18,650 nucleotides of DNA from Oscillospiraceae bacterium (GCA_016303235.1 JAEDMB010000024.1:1-18650), one strand, 5' to 3'. Numbered from the stretch's first letter, positions 1 through 7,782 are shown. Notes: a model not told the origin generated them from the letters alone. Numbers and translations are program-made.

Positions 1-1036
1 CGTTATCAGTATTCGGAGAAATCAGCGTCTGAACACCTCTGAAAATCCAGTTATCTGAACCGATTAGCATTAATTCATCGTCTGCATCACCGCCGGTAAT
101 CTTAACATAGTCACCTATATCAAGTGCAGGGTCTCCCGAATATTCAATAGTTCCGGGATAATATCTTACATTTTTAAGACTTTCTGCGATTTCCTCAAGC
201 TGATTCAGTGTGCCTTCATCGTAAATAAATCCGCTGTTTTCAAAGTATACAGTCGCACCGCTCCCGCTGTATGTGTATGTTGTAATCGTTCCTGTATCTG
301 ATTTGTACTGAAGCTTTCCGAACTCAAACGGACGCTCCGAAAGTATCAGGGAATGACGTCTTTTTGCCGGAATTTCCGCAACCGGATTTGTGTTATCAAG
401 CCGTTTGAACTCTATTTTTCCTTCTCTGTTGATGTATGCAAATCCGCCGAAAAGCTGTGCCATTGAACGCAGAATGTCACGATATGTCGCCGGTTCCCCG
501 AATCCGTAATATTGCCACAGTCCGATACTTACAAGAGAATCGATTTCGTCAAAAGTCTGTGCAAATTCGACTCCTGTATTTTCGGTTATTTTTTGCATTG
601 ACGTCTTAAACGTATATGTCTGACCTTTTATAAGTCCGGTTGGAATGTCAAGTTCCGACATCTGGTCAAGAGCCTTGATTTTCAGTATTTTCCCCGATTT
701 TTCAATATCCTTGATATAGTATACTCCGAGTGGTATCCATTCTTCTTCACCGCTTTCGAGTACAAGTCCGAACTGCAACTCAACTTTTGCATTGTAAATA
801 TCCGCAGAAAATCCTAAAGGTGTTTTCAGTGAAAAATTCAACTCGCCCTGATATACTGCTCCTATGCCGAATGATTCAGCGTTATCTGTGCATTGGCTGT
901 ATTTCGATATTTCTCCGCATAGATTTCCTGTGATGTCAAAATCGTAAGTCCAGTTTTTCGGATATACTTTGCCTTTGATTTTATGCAGTCTTGTTTCATT
1001 TATCTGCTTTTTGTATTCATCACTTGTGCTGTACAC
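1..1036 (-). CDS. Baseplate / tail hub protein (partial, C-terminus beyond window)
   Basis: This open frame runs from a GTG at 1036 off the left edge, showing about 345 residues. GTG is chosen because an AAGGAAG ribosome site sits about 8 nt upstream and no in-frame ATG occurs until roughly residue 127. The N-terminal part (KNWTYDFDITGNLCGEIS, then LQFGLVLESGEEEWIPLGVYYI) resembles phage tail proteins of the hub/baseplate class, in which beta-rich domains like T4 gp27 form the tail tip. Later stretches such as YRDILRSMAQLFGGFAYINR and LDIGDYVKITGG also fit that class. It follows the DUF6711-like gene with a 12-nt gap in the same reading frame and would be the next component of the distal tail. 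The exact family is not certain, and any C-terminal receptor-binding or peptidase domain is outside the window. Confidence 0.62.
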   Translation of the reverse strand, partial: MYSTSDEYKKQINETRLHKIKGKVYPKNWTYDFDITGNLCGEISKYSQCTDNAESFGIGAVYQGELNFSLKTPLGFSADIYNAKVELQFGLVLESGEEEWIPLGVYYIKDIEKSGKILKIKALDQMSELDIPTGLIKGQTYTFKTSMQKITENTGVEFAQTFDEIDSLVSIGLWQYYGFGEPATYRDILRSMAQLFGGFAYINREGKIEFKRLDNTNPVAEIPAKRRHSLILSERPFEFGKLQYKSDTGTITTYTYSGSGATVYFENSGFIYDEGTLNQLEEIAESLKNVRYYPGTIEYSGDPALDIGDYVKITGGDADDELMLIGSDNWIFRGVQTLISPNTDN

Positions 1037-1048
1037 TTCATCACTTCC

Positions 1049-1408
1049 TTAATACTCTACAAGACTAAATGAAAGGTCATAAAAACCATCTGTATAAGGA
1101 GTGTGGAGCAGAGTCATTGAGCGGTCAGAAACATACATCGTTGCCGTGTGCCATTCATCTAAGTCCCAGAAAACGACAGAAAAGCTAATTTTACTTACAA
1201 GATTTCTTATTGCTTTTATTTGATAGGCACGTCCTGAAAATTTAAGCTCTATTTTATATATGCCCTGTCGGATTACGTGCCTTATAAGCTCTCCTGTTTC
1301 AGCTGAACGCCCTGTGCTGTCGCTGTCTATATCCTGAATCGTTACATCATAGCCTGTCGGTGCTATCGGCAGTTCCTGACCGTCTATACTTTGTATTGTA
1401 TTGCTCAC
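1049..1408 (-). CDS. Distal tail protein, DUF6711-like
   Basis: This 119-residue protein probably belongs to the tail tip. The start is the GTG at 1408, because a strong AAGGAGGAAG site lies 5-7 nt upstream. The open frame continues upstream to 1489, but that part crosses an intrinsic terminator and is unlikely to be coding. Sequence features are a short N-terminal strand with IAPTGYDVTIQDIDSDSTGR, then a HVIRQGIYKIELKF segment and a C-terminal FYDLSFSLVEY. The 'P-x-Y-x-hydrophobic-D-x-D...R' opening followed by an RxG-type segment is what I recall of the DUF6711 family of Firmicute phages, usually found just after the tape measure. Its position between tape measure (with cargo gene inserted) and hub supports a distal-tail role, comparable in place to Dit proteins. 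No biochemical function is visible. Confidence 0.6.
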   Translation of the reverse strand: MSNTIQSIDGQELPIAPTGYDVTIQDIDSDSTGRSAETGELIRHVIRQGIYKIELKFSGRAYQIKAIRNLVSKISFSVVFWDLDEWHTATMYVSDRSMTLLHTPYTDGFYDLSFSLVEY

Positions 1409-1427
1409 TTTCTTCCTCCTTTCGGGT

Positions 1428-1455
1428 ATAAAAAAGCACCCCGTTTGGAGTGCTT
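1428..1455 (-). terminator. Intrinsic terminator closing the dockerin cargo gene
   Basis: Read on the minus strand, AAGCAC at 1455-1450 pairs with GTGCTT at 1439-1434. Two further inner C-G pairs and one mismatch surround a four-base loop. A run of six T follows at 1435-1430. It starts 16 nt after the stop codon of the dockerin gene and ends 20 nt before the next start codon, so it closes the cargo unit and sits inside the late tail operon. Confidence 0.75.
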
Positions 1456-1470
1456 GAAATTTTATGAATT

Positions 1471-2541
1471 TTAATTTGATATTTTGCAACGCTCTAATTT
1501 GAGATATTGCCCGTCATATACTGTAACATAAGCAGAATTTTCAAATATATTGTTTCCGATAATATCAGTGTCAGGAAAGCTATTGTTATAAACTGCATAA
1601 TACCCATTTTGTTCATCGGTGCAGACAAGTCGATATTCTCCGGCTGGTATGTCAATTCCGACTCGAAATTCCCCGCTTTGTGATGTGTCAATGCTTGCTT
1701 CTGATACAGGAACTGCTTTTGCTCCGTTCAATTTTAAATATTGTCCATTGGAAACAGTAATAATAGCATTGTAGCTGAAATTATCATTCCCTATTATACT
1801 TTCAAACGTTCCGCTACTGTCACTATTTACACTATAATAGCCACCTAAAGTATCAGTAGAAAACAAAGCATATTCTCCGGCTTGAATATCATATCCGATT
1901 CTAAATACACCACTTTCAGATGTATCGACATTTGCAATATTGGCAGTGCAGGCTGTCGCTCCTGTCAGTGTTAAATACTGACCTTCTTCAACTGTGATGA
2001 AAGAATTTTTCTGAAAAATTTCATTAGATACAATGCTTTCAAAAGAACCTGTGCTGTCGGAGCTTACACAGTAATATCCTGAAATATTTTCTTCACTTGC
2101 ATAAACGCAATATTCACCCGCTGGAATATCCGCACCTACTTTATACATACCGCTTTCAATATGTTCTAAAGTGGGACTGTCTGAATATTTAACATTCCAT
2201 TCTATTGCCGTTGTTCCGCCAGATGATACATATGCATAATATGAAAGTATTGCTGAAGCGTCACTTGCATTTATATTGCCGTCATTATTTACATCTGCAA
2301 CTGTTTGTTGTTCTTCTGTAAGAGGGTTTTCTCCTCCTGATGATAGTATTGCATAAACGTTTAAAACAAGAGAAGCATCACTTGCATTAATTTCACTGTC
2401 GCCGTTTACGTCTGCAAGGCTGTATGAAATATTATCAGCTTTTGCTTTATTGTTGATAATAAAGCAAGACGTGAATGAAAATGCTGTCAAAAACGAAATC
2501 ACTTTAAAAAAATATTTTGACGCTTTAATTTTGGTATTCAT
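1471..2541 (-). CDS. Secreted dockerin protein with three beta-type repeats (phage cargo / moron)
   Basis: The gene encodes 356 residues from the ATG at 2541, which has GGGAGG 7 nt upstream; an upstream in-frame ATG at 2586 would place the promoter inside the gene. Residues 1-35 form a signal peptide: lysines, a hydrophobic stretch and a likely cleavage site after AKA. A cysteine at residue 26 leaves a lipoprotein as a weaker option. Residues 44-55 and 83-94 are two calcium-binding loops of dockerin type (DVNGDSEINASD and DVNNDGNINASD), each followed by an alpha-helix-like segment. Dockerins bind cohesin domains of cellulosomal scaffoldins. From about 129 to the end come three repeats of about 70 residues with the core VGxDIxAGEY, an aromatic GYY segment, and VxxGQYLxL. 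These are probably small beta domains of unknown function. It has its own promoter and terminator between tape measure and distal tail genes, where a virion protein would be expected. A signal peptide makes a virion role unlikely. Dockerin identity is strong; function as a lysogenic-conversion protein is inferred. Confidence 0.85.
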   Translation of the reverse strand: MNTKIKASKYFFKVISFLTAFSFTSCFIINNKAKADNISYSLADVNGDSEINASDASLVLNVYAILSSGGENPLTEEQQTVADVNNDGNINASDASAILSYYAYVSSGGTTAIEWNVKYSDSPTLEHIESGMYKVGADIPAGEYCVYASEENISGYYCVSSDSTGSFESIVSNEIFQKNSFITVEEGQYLTLTGATACTANIANVDTSESGVFRIGYDIQAGEYALFSTDTLGGYYSVNSDSSGTFESIIGNDNFSYNAIITVSNGQYLKLNGAKAVPVSEASIDTSQSGEFRVGIDIPAGEYRLVCTDEQNGYYAVYNNSFPDTDIIGNNIFENSAYVTVYDGQYLKLERCKISN

Positions 2542-2548
2542 AAAAATT

Positions 2549-2554
2549 CCTCCC
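2549..2554 (-). promoter_or_regulatory. Ribosome binding site of the dockerin gene
   Basis: GGGAGG lies 7 nt before the ATG at 2541. It fixes the start and directly abuts one arm of the 12-bp inverted repeat (2555-2566), so a hairpin formed in read-through RNA would end right beside it. Confidence 0.7.
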
Positions 2555-2602
2555 TGACAAAATATTATGGTAAAATTATACATCAAATCAAATATTTTGT
2601 CA
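2555..2602. repeat. Perfect 12-bp inverted repeat framing the dockerin promoter
   Basis: TGACAAAATATT at 2555-2566 is exactly inverted as AATATTTTGTCA at 2591-2602, with 24 bp between. The distal arm overlaps the -35 hexamer; the proximal arm covers the expected transcription start and ends next to the ribosome site; the -10 lies in the spacer. It could be an operator for a dimeric repressor, or form an RNA hairpin only in transcripts that enter from the tape measure gene. The repeat itself is plain in the sequence; its role is inference. Confidence 0.75.
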
Positions 2603-2603
2603 A
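2575..2603 (-). promoter_or_regulatory. Consensus sigma-A promoter of the dockerin gene
   Basis: On the minus strand TTGACA (2603-2598), 17 bp, and TATAAT (2580-2575) match the housekeeping consensus at all twelve positions with optimal spacing. Transcription would begin near 2568, about 27 nt before the ATG at 2541. It begins just 20 bp after the tape measure stop codon and is the best promoter I can find in the window. Confidence 0.88.
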
Positions 2604-2622
2604 GGATTTTATGAAATATGTG

Positions 2623-5600
2623 CTATGAAATTTTCCCGCCTCTTGAAATCTCGTTTCTGTAAGCCTTGATGCAGTATCTTTGGAAAGCTCTTTCACCCGG
2701 AAAAGCAGACACGTTAAGCACAATGTTGATTTCCTTATCCGTTGAACCGCCTGAATAAGCAGAAATCTTTTTTGCAAGTTCGTCAACCCAACTTGAATTT
2801 TCAAGCGGAACAACAGCTTCACGACCTGATTCTCCTATCATAGCAAGAGTAGGAGAGCTTACAACACCGCCTTTTGCAAGATACGGGATTTCGGGAATAT
2901 CAAAGCTTAAATCGTATCCGGGAATAACGGATAAAGCACAACTGATAGAATTAAGCCCCTGAAAAGCTGTGTTAAAGCTTCCAATCATCTGATTAAGAGC
3001 ATTTTTGAGATTAGAGTTAAGTGCTTCGCCGAAGTTCCAGCAATCAACTGAGATATTATAAAAAACATCTCCGAGCGAATCTCTCACGCTCCACATTGTG
3101 TTTAGGAAATCAGACTTGAAACTGTTTGCTTTGTCAATAATATTGCTGAAATAGTTTTCAAAAGGATTCTGCATATTGCTTATTTCAGACGGCAAAGCAG
3201 ATAAAGAATTTTTGATAATAGATACAGTTTCAGAAATACCGCTTTTTGCAGTGTTTTTCATATTATTCGTGAAATCATTCAAATGTGATGAAGATAACGA
3301 AAATGCTGATTTGAATATATCCGGAAAAGCTCTTAATCCTTTTTCAGTTTCAGTTGTCAAGTTTATGCAAAATGTTTTCAGAAGTCCTAATGAATTGGAA
3401 AATACAGATTTGAAAACATCAGGGAAACTGCACAATCCTGTTTTTGCCGTCGATATTGCTTGCGTACACATATTTTTTATGACGTTTGCGACTTGCTGTA
3501 TACCGTTTTTGATACCGTTTGCAAGTCCCTGAGGGATAAATATTCCGAGTCTTTCAAAAACTTTTGAAGGCGAATGAATTTCACTTATTTTTTTTGTTGT
3601 GGTTACTGTCTGCTCATTCATACGCTTAGTGGACTCTTCGACTTTTGGTAATCCGTTATCAATGCCTTTTGCCGCACCTGCCGGGATTTCTTCAAAAAGG
3701 TCTTCTGACTGACCGTATAAATTAGCTGTGGTCTTTAATTTTGAAACAGCATTATTAACACCGTCACGCACACTATTATCCATTCCATCTTGAATTTTTT
3801 TAGATAGTTCATCTTCAAAATCCTTACCATTCCATAATGACTTTATAAATGTACCTGTAAAATTCAATCTGCTTCCTAAAGAATTATTGTAAAATTCAGC
3901 CTCTGCTGATATAAAAGCATTTTCGTATGAAATTACAGCGTTGTCTTTTATCTCAGTCATTTTTTGGCTGATTAAACCTGTAATTTCATTTTTCTGACTT
4001 TCATAACCTGAAGCAATGCCGTTCTTGAGGTCAGAAAATATTTTTTCTCCTTCTTCGTCAAGGATTCCCATACTTTTATAAGCCTTATATTGATTATCAA
4101 TGACTTTTATAGCAGATTCAGAAGCGGAGTCCAGGTCAGCCATTGAACTCGCATAACCTTCTGTTATGGCGTTCATAGCTTCGTTAACTGCTGTTTCATC
4201 TTCCCAGTTGATTTTATTTGAATCAAGCTCCTGTAATTTTCTTATTAATGAATCGGCACTTTCAACAGTAGTATCTGCATATCCTGAATAGTCAAAAAGC
4301 TGTTTTGACAGTTCTGAAAGTCTGCTCTGAGCGTTTGAAAACTCTTCTGAACTTCTGTCCATGTTTACCATTGAAGCTGATAATTCATCTATTTCCTTGT
4401 AAGTATTCGCTATTAACTGATTGCCTTCTGCTTCGAGTAAATACAGATTTGAAATAATTTCGTCGGTGCTTTTTCCTGATATTGAAGCCGTATCTTCAAA
4501 ATGCTTTCCGAGCTCTTTGATAATGCCGTTTGTACTTTGCGTTATATTTTCTTGTGAAGCCGTTGCGATTTCACTTGCAGAATTTGAAATTTTTTCCGCC
4601 ATTTCCTCGGACATATCACCGGTGATTGTTACTCTGTCAATAAGTCCTTTTAATTCGTCTGAACTGCCTTTTATTTTTTCATTGTTTGAATTTATAGTAT
4701 CGCCCAGACCGATTATATCAGAGGTTTCATTGTTTATTGTCTCTGCCAGTTCAGATACTGCGTTTCCGTATTCTGAAATAGGAGTTCCCATTTCATCATA
4801 TATTGTTGATTTGGAAACAGCATATATATTATCGTCAACAGCTTTTGTTGCACCGAATATCGCACCAGCAAGCGAAGATACAGCTGTTATCGCAAGACCG
4901 ACAGGACCCAGCATAGCAGTAAGTGCAACTCCGACAGGAACGATTACAACAGCAATATTTTTCAACGCATTTCCCAAAGATATTGAGCCTGTTTCTAAAT
5001 CATACATTGCCGAAAACGCTGTACTGAAAGACGCAGTAACACCAGCTATTGTTACTCCTATTTTCATAATGGGAGACAAGCCTTGCATAAAAGCAGTAAA
5101 CGAAGCAATTGCAGTGCTGATTCCTGTTTTAATAACGGCAACAAGCCCTTTAAAACCTCCGCCGGCTATTTCAAATGCAGTAACAACAGGCAATATTGCA
5201 CCTTTTAACGCTGTAAATACTCCCGTTAATTTTGATATTACACCGACTTGACCGAGTAATTTAATACCCGCAAATGCAGTCAATCCCGTTATAATTCCGC
5301 TTATTGCTGGCGTATAATCGCCAAGTTTCTTTATAAGCCCTGAAAGTGTTTCAAGTGATTTTATTACAGCGTTGCCTGTCCATTTTGCGACGGGTTTCAG
5401 AAAACTTTCCCAAAGCCATTTGCCCAAAGGTTTGAAATTATTCAATATCCCTGTAAAGACTTTCAAAGTATTTGACAGAATATCAATAAAATTCGGAAGA
5501 ACTTTTGTTATAGTCCATTTTGCAAGCGGTTTTAATACGTTTTTGTAGAAGTGTGCCAAGCCTTCGCCGATAGTCTGTGCAAAAGGCTTTAGAGCGTCCC

Positions 5601-7131
5601 AGAGACCTGAAAGGGAATCCGTCAGCGGTTTAAGATTATTTTTAACTTTTGCGAGATTCTTTTCAAGACCGCTTGTATCAATATCCACAGACATAGCTGG
5701 TTCATCAGAGATTTCAAGGTCAGGAAGTGAAGAAAATACAGATTTATTTGTGCCTGTATCTGATGAAACGTCAGTTAATGAAGTATTATCGGTATCAGGA
5801 ACGGAAAGCACATTCAGTTCGTCAAAGCCTGCAAGAGTCTTTTTAAGCTTTTTTGCAGTTTTTTCTGTATTTTCCATATTATCGGAGATTTCTCCGGAAC
5901 TTTCAGCGGATACAGAGAAACTATCAGACATTTCGGTATCCTTTTCGTTGAAAGTAATATCGATTCCTATGAGGTTTACAAGCGATTTAAGACCCGTTAC
6001 CGCATACTGTACAACATTATGAAGTACATTTACAATAGGCTGTAAACCGTCCGCATTAAGCGACTGCAAGGCTGTTGTAACGCTTTGTACGGCGGTCGTA
6101 AGATATTTGATAATCGGCTGAAAGACTTCATTTACAAATTCCCCTGCTGTCGAAATCAAATCTTCAAAAGCACCTGTAAGCACTGAAACGCTGAATGCTG
6201 AACCCTGCTGAATTTCATCGCCGAAATTTCCGCTTGCCTGTTCAAGGATAGCAAGGGTACGGATTTGCTGTTGTTCATAGAAAGTAAGCTGTTCCCAGGA
6301 GCGTCCGTCAGCAATTTTACTGAATGCGTCAGTTACCTCAAGCATAGCAACGTTTACATTTATGCCTAAATCTTCGATAGCCTCTGTATTTCCGAGAAGA
6401 CCGGAGCGTATACGCTCCATAACATCTTCCATAGTACGTCCTGTCTTTGAAGCTACAACTGCCGAAGCTTGAAGCATTGCGATTGTAACTTTTGCGTTTT
6501 CGTAAGTATCGTAAGTAATATTTTTAAACAGATTTCCGTATGTTGCCGCATACTCATACACGGAGCTTTCCGCCATACCAAGCGATTTTGCAGTAGTCTG
6601 TGCGAAGTACTGTATATATCTTGCGGAATCTTCAAAAAGGTCGGTTACACGATTCACACTGCTTTCAAGTGAAGTATAAGACCGAAAAGCCTGCACAAGT
6701 TCCTTAAACATTGTGGTTACGCTTACGAGTGCAACCGCTGATGATACAAGAGCTTTAATGCCATCGTTTACAGCAGAAAAAGCATTATCGGTTTCGTATA
6801 AAGATTTTTTTAATTCATCAGTACTATCTTTTGCAGATTTCGCAGAAGAACTGAATCCCGAAAAAATATTTTTCAGTCCGAAATTATTGGATTTTCTTGA
6901 CTGTGACGATGTTCTTTCGATTTCACTCCACGCTGTTTTGAATGCTGCACTTGCATCCATACCCTGCTTTTTGTATACGGAAGCAAGAGAGGCAGCTTGT
7001 GAAGCAAGTGACTTGGAAGCTTTGGCAGCTGTTTCCTGTGTATTTTTTATTCCATCAGTTACAGCACGCATTCCCTCCGAAAATCCGGAAGTATCTGCAC
7101 CAATTGTAACTGATAAGCTTTTCAGTGACAT
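2623..7131 (-). CDS. Tape measure protein
   Basis: This 1502-residue protein sets tail length during assembly, is threaded through the tail tube and is ejected with the DNA. Evidence is its size, its place between the tail assembly chaperone and the distal tail genes, and its composition. The N-terminal part (about 1-120) is rich in Ala, Ser, Lys and predicted helix. A hydrophobic Ala/Val/Gly-rich region spans about 630-765, as in tape measure proteins that insert into membrane. Long polar helical segments follow. The C-terminal region near 1420-1450 has the typical GGVVSSPTLAMIGESGREAV block followed by a VPLE motif. No obvious lysozyme or peptidase domain is seen. The ATG at 7131 overlaps the TAA of the preceding frame by one base (TAATG) with AAGGAGAG about 10 nt upstream. 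Antisense open frames up to 276 codons on the plus strand are shadows of its biased composition. Confidence 0.93.
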   Translation of the reverse strand: MSLKSLSVTIGADTSGFSEGMRAVTDGIKNTQETAAKASKSLASQAASLASVYKKQGMDASAAFKTAWSEIERTSSQSRKSNNFGLKNIFSGFSSSAKSAKDSTDELKKSLYETDNAFSAVNDGIKALVSSAVALVSVTTMFKELVQAFRSYTSLESSVNRVTDLFEDSARYIQYFAQTTAKSLGMAESSVYEYAATYGNLFKNITYDTYENAKVTIAMLQASAVVASKTGRTMEDVMERIRSGLLGNTEAIEDLGINVNVAMLEVTDAFSKIADGRSWEQLTFYEQQQIRTLAILEQASGNFGDEIQQGSAFSVSVLTGAFEDLISTAGEFVNEVFQPIIKYLTTAVQSVTTALQSLNADGLQPIVNVLHNVVQYAVTGLKSLVNLIGIDITFNEKDTEMSDSFSVSAESSGEISDNMENTEKTAKKLKKTLAGFDELNVLSVPDTDNTSLTDVSSDTGTNKSVFSSLPDLEISDEPAMSVDIDTSGLEKNLAKVKNNLKPLTDSLSGLWDALKPFAQTIGEGLAHFYKNVLKPLAKWTITKVLPNFIDILSNTLKVFTGILNNFKPLGKWLWESFLKPVAKWTGNAVIKSLETLSGLIKKLGDYTPAISGIITGLTAFAGIKLLGQVGVISKLTGVFTALKGAILPVVTAFEIAGGGFKGLVAVIKTGISTAIASFTAFMQGLSPIMKIGVTIAGVTASFSTAFSAMYDLETGSISLGNALKNIAVVIVPVGVALTAMLGPVGLAITAVSSLAGAIFGATKAVDDNIYAVSKSTIYDEMGTPISEYGNAVSELAETINNETSDIIGLGDTINSNNEKIKGSSDELKGLIDRVTITGDMSEEMAEKISNSASEIATASQENITQSTNGIIKELGKHFEDTASISGKSTDEIISNLYLLEAEGNQLIANTYKEIDELSASMVNMDRSSEEFSNAQSRLSELSKQLFDYSGYADTTVESADSLIRKLQELDSNKINWEDETAVNEAMNAITEGYASSMADLDSASESAIKVIDNQYKAYKSMGILDEEGEKIFSDLKNGIASGYESQKNEITGLISQKMTEIKDNAVISYENAFISAEAEFYNNSLGSRLNFTGTFIKSLWNGKDFEDELSKKIQDGMDNSVRDGVNNAVSKLKTTANLYGQSEDLFEEIPAGAAKGIDNGLPKVEESTKRMNEQTVTTTKKISEIHSPSKVFERLGIFIPQGLANGIKNGIQQVANVIKNMCTQAISTAKTGLCSFPDVFKSVFSNSLGLLKTFCINLTTETEKGLRAFPDIFKSAFSLSSSHLNDFTNNMKNTAKSGISETVSIIKNSLSALPSEISNMQNPFENYFSNIIDKANSFKSDFLNTMWSVRDSLGDVFYNISVDCWNFGEALNSNLKNALNQMIGSFNTAFQGLNSISCALSVIPGYDLSFDIPEIPYLAKGGVVSSPTLAMIGESGREAVVPLENSSWVDELAKKISAYSGGSTDKEINIVLNVSAFPGERAFQRYCIKAYRNEISRGGKIS

Positions 7132-7448
7132 TACTCTTTCGCTCTCCTTTCTGCTTCTGCAAGTTTACGTTCAAATTCGCTTTTTGATACTTTCGGAGCT
7201 TTAGTGACTTCAATTTCTTTCAAATAATAGTCAAGTTTTTTAAGTTTACCGCAGAATGAAGCTCCGGTGAAATTGGCAGTCTGCCAAGCAACAGCAGTAT
7301 CACTTTGTGCTTTTTCTTTTTGCATTGAATTGTACTCCTGAACGCAGAGATTAAACTGCCAAAGCTCCATTTCCCACAGCTGGGGGGGAGTATGCCTATT
7401 CTGTAAGCTGTTCTGACAAGGTTTTCGGTGAAAGTCCGAGCATTCTCC
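7131..7448 (-). CDS. Tail assembly chaperone, frameshifted C-terminal extension (GT-type)
   Basis: This frame is open from 7448 to the stop at 7133-7131 and is the +1 (equivalently -2) frame relative to the preceding chaperone gene. A stand-alone gene would start at the ATG at 7370, but that has no convincing ribosome site (only GTGGGAA). Recognisable protein also begins upstream of it: HTPPQLWEMELWQFNLCVQE is continuous through the ATG, and 'TP-x-LW-E' is the usual opening of the second half of phage chaperones of the lambda G/GT kind. I therefore read it as the extension reached by ribosomal frameshifting within 7448-7399. The rest is a polar helical protein with a basic, Glu-rich C-terminus (KSEFERKLAEAERRAKE). 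In known systems the long form recruits the tape measure while tail protein polymerises. Independent translation from 7370 remains possible. Confidence 0.6.
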   Translation of the reverse strand, partial: GECSDFHRKPCQNSLQNRHTPPQLWEMELWQFNLCVQEYNSMQKEKAQSDTAVAWQTANFTGASFCGKLKKLDYYLKEIEVTKAPKVSKSEFERKLAEAERRAKE

Positions 7449-7782
7449 TTATCATATTTTTCTGATTTTCCCCCACAGGATATTTCTCAATCTTTTCTTC
7501 AATCTCTTCGGAATCACCGCTGAACATCAGACGTGCAAGAAGTTCTTGAACCGCTGACTGCAAATCCACATAATCCCAGTTATCAAGAATTTCTGCTTTA
7601 AAATCTTTATCATTAAGTTTATTTGCTGAAATTGCAAGAATATCAACAAGTTCATCGATTTCAGCGGAGGCTATTTTATCAAATACCTGAGTAAGCGGAA
7701 GTCTGAACTTCTTTTCGATTTTTACTGATATGCCGAGTTTTGTTGATAATTCGTATTCATTTCCGTTAACATTTATAAACAT
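7396..7782 (-). CDS. Tail assembly chaperone (gpG-type)
   Basis: This 128-residue protein opens with MFINVNGNEYELSTKLGISV, a beta-hairpin start, followed by helical segments including KFRLPLTQVFDKIASAE and LQSAVQELLARLMFSGDSEE. Such short proteins between the major tail protein and the tape measure are tail assembly chaperones. They coat the tape measure before the tube forms and are absent from the virion. GGAGG lies upstream of the ATG at 7782. The stop TAG is at 7398-7396. The second gene product is probably made by frameshifting near the end; a slip-prone AAAA within CCG AAA ACC sits at 7428-7420. Assigned mainly by position and form. Confidence 0.72.
   Translation of the reverse strand: MFINVNGNEYELSTKLGISVKIEKKFRLPLTQVFDKIASAEIDELVDILAISANKLNDKDFKAEILDNWDYVDLQSAVQELLARLMFSGDSEEIEEKIEKYPVGENQKNMIRRMLGLSPKTLSEQLTE

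Noticed and set aside
1409..1489. Longer N-terminus of the DUF6711-like gene from 1489
   Set aside because: It would cross the intrinsic terminator of the dockerin gene and skip the strong ribosome site before the GTG at 1408.
1475..1492. ATATTTTG-CAA near the end of the dockerin gene resembles the promoter inverted-repeat arm, suggesting terminal repeats of a mobile element
   Set aside because: The match is short, imperfect and AT-rich, and it lies inside coding sequence. No transposase or target duplication is present.
1494..1691. Second short open frame within the dockerin gene, minus strand
   Set aside because: It lies inside the dockerin gene in another frame and has no own ribosome site.
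4421..5251. 276-codon open frame on the plus strand opposite the tape measure gene
   Set aside because: It is antisense to a strong coding frame, is composed mostly of Ser, Val, Ile and Pro as expected from complementing Ala/Lys/Glu/Asn codons, and matches no family I know. Similar shadows occur at 3176-3532, 5750-6022 and 6713-7204.
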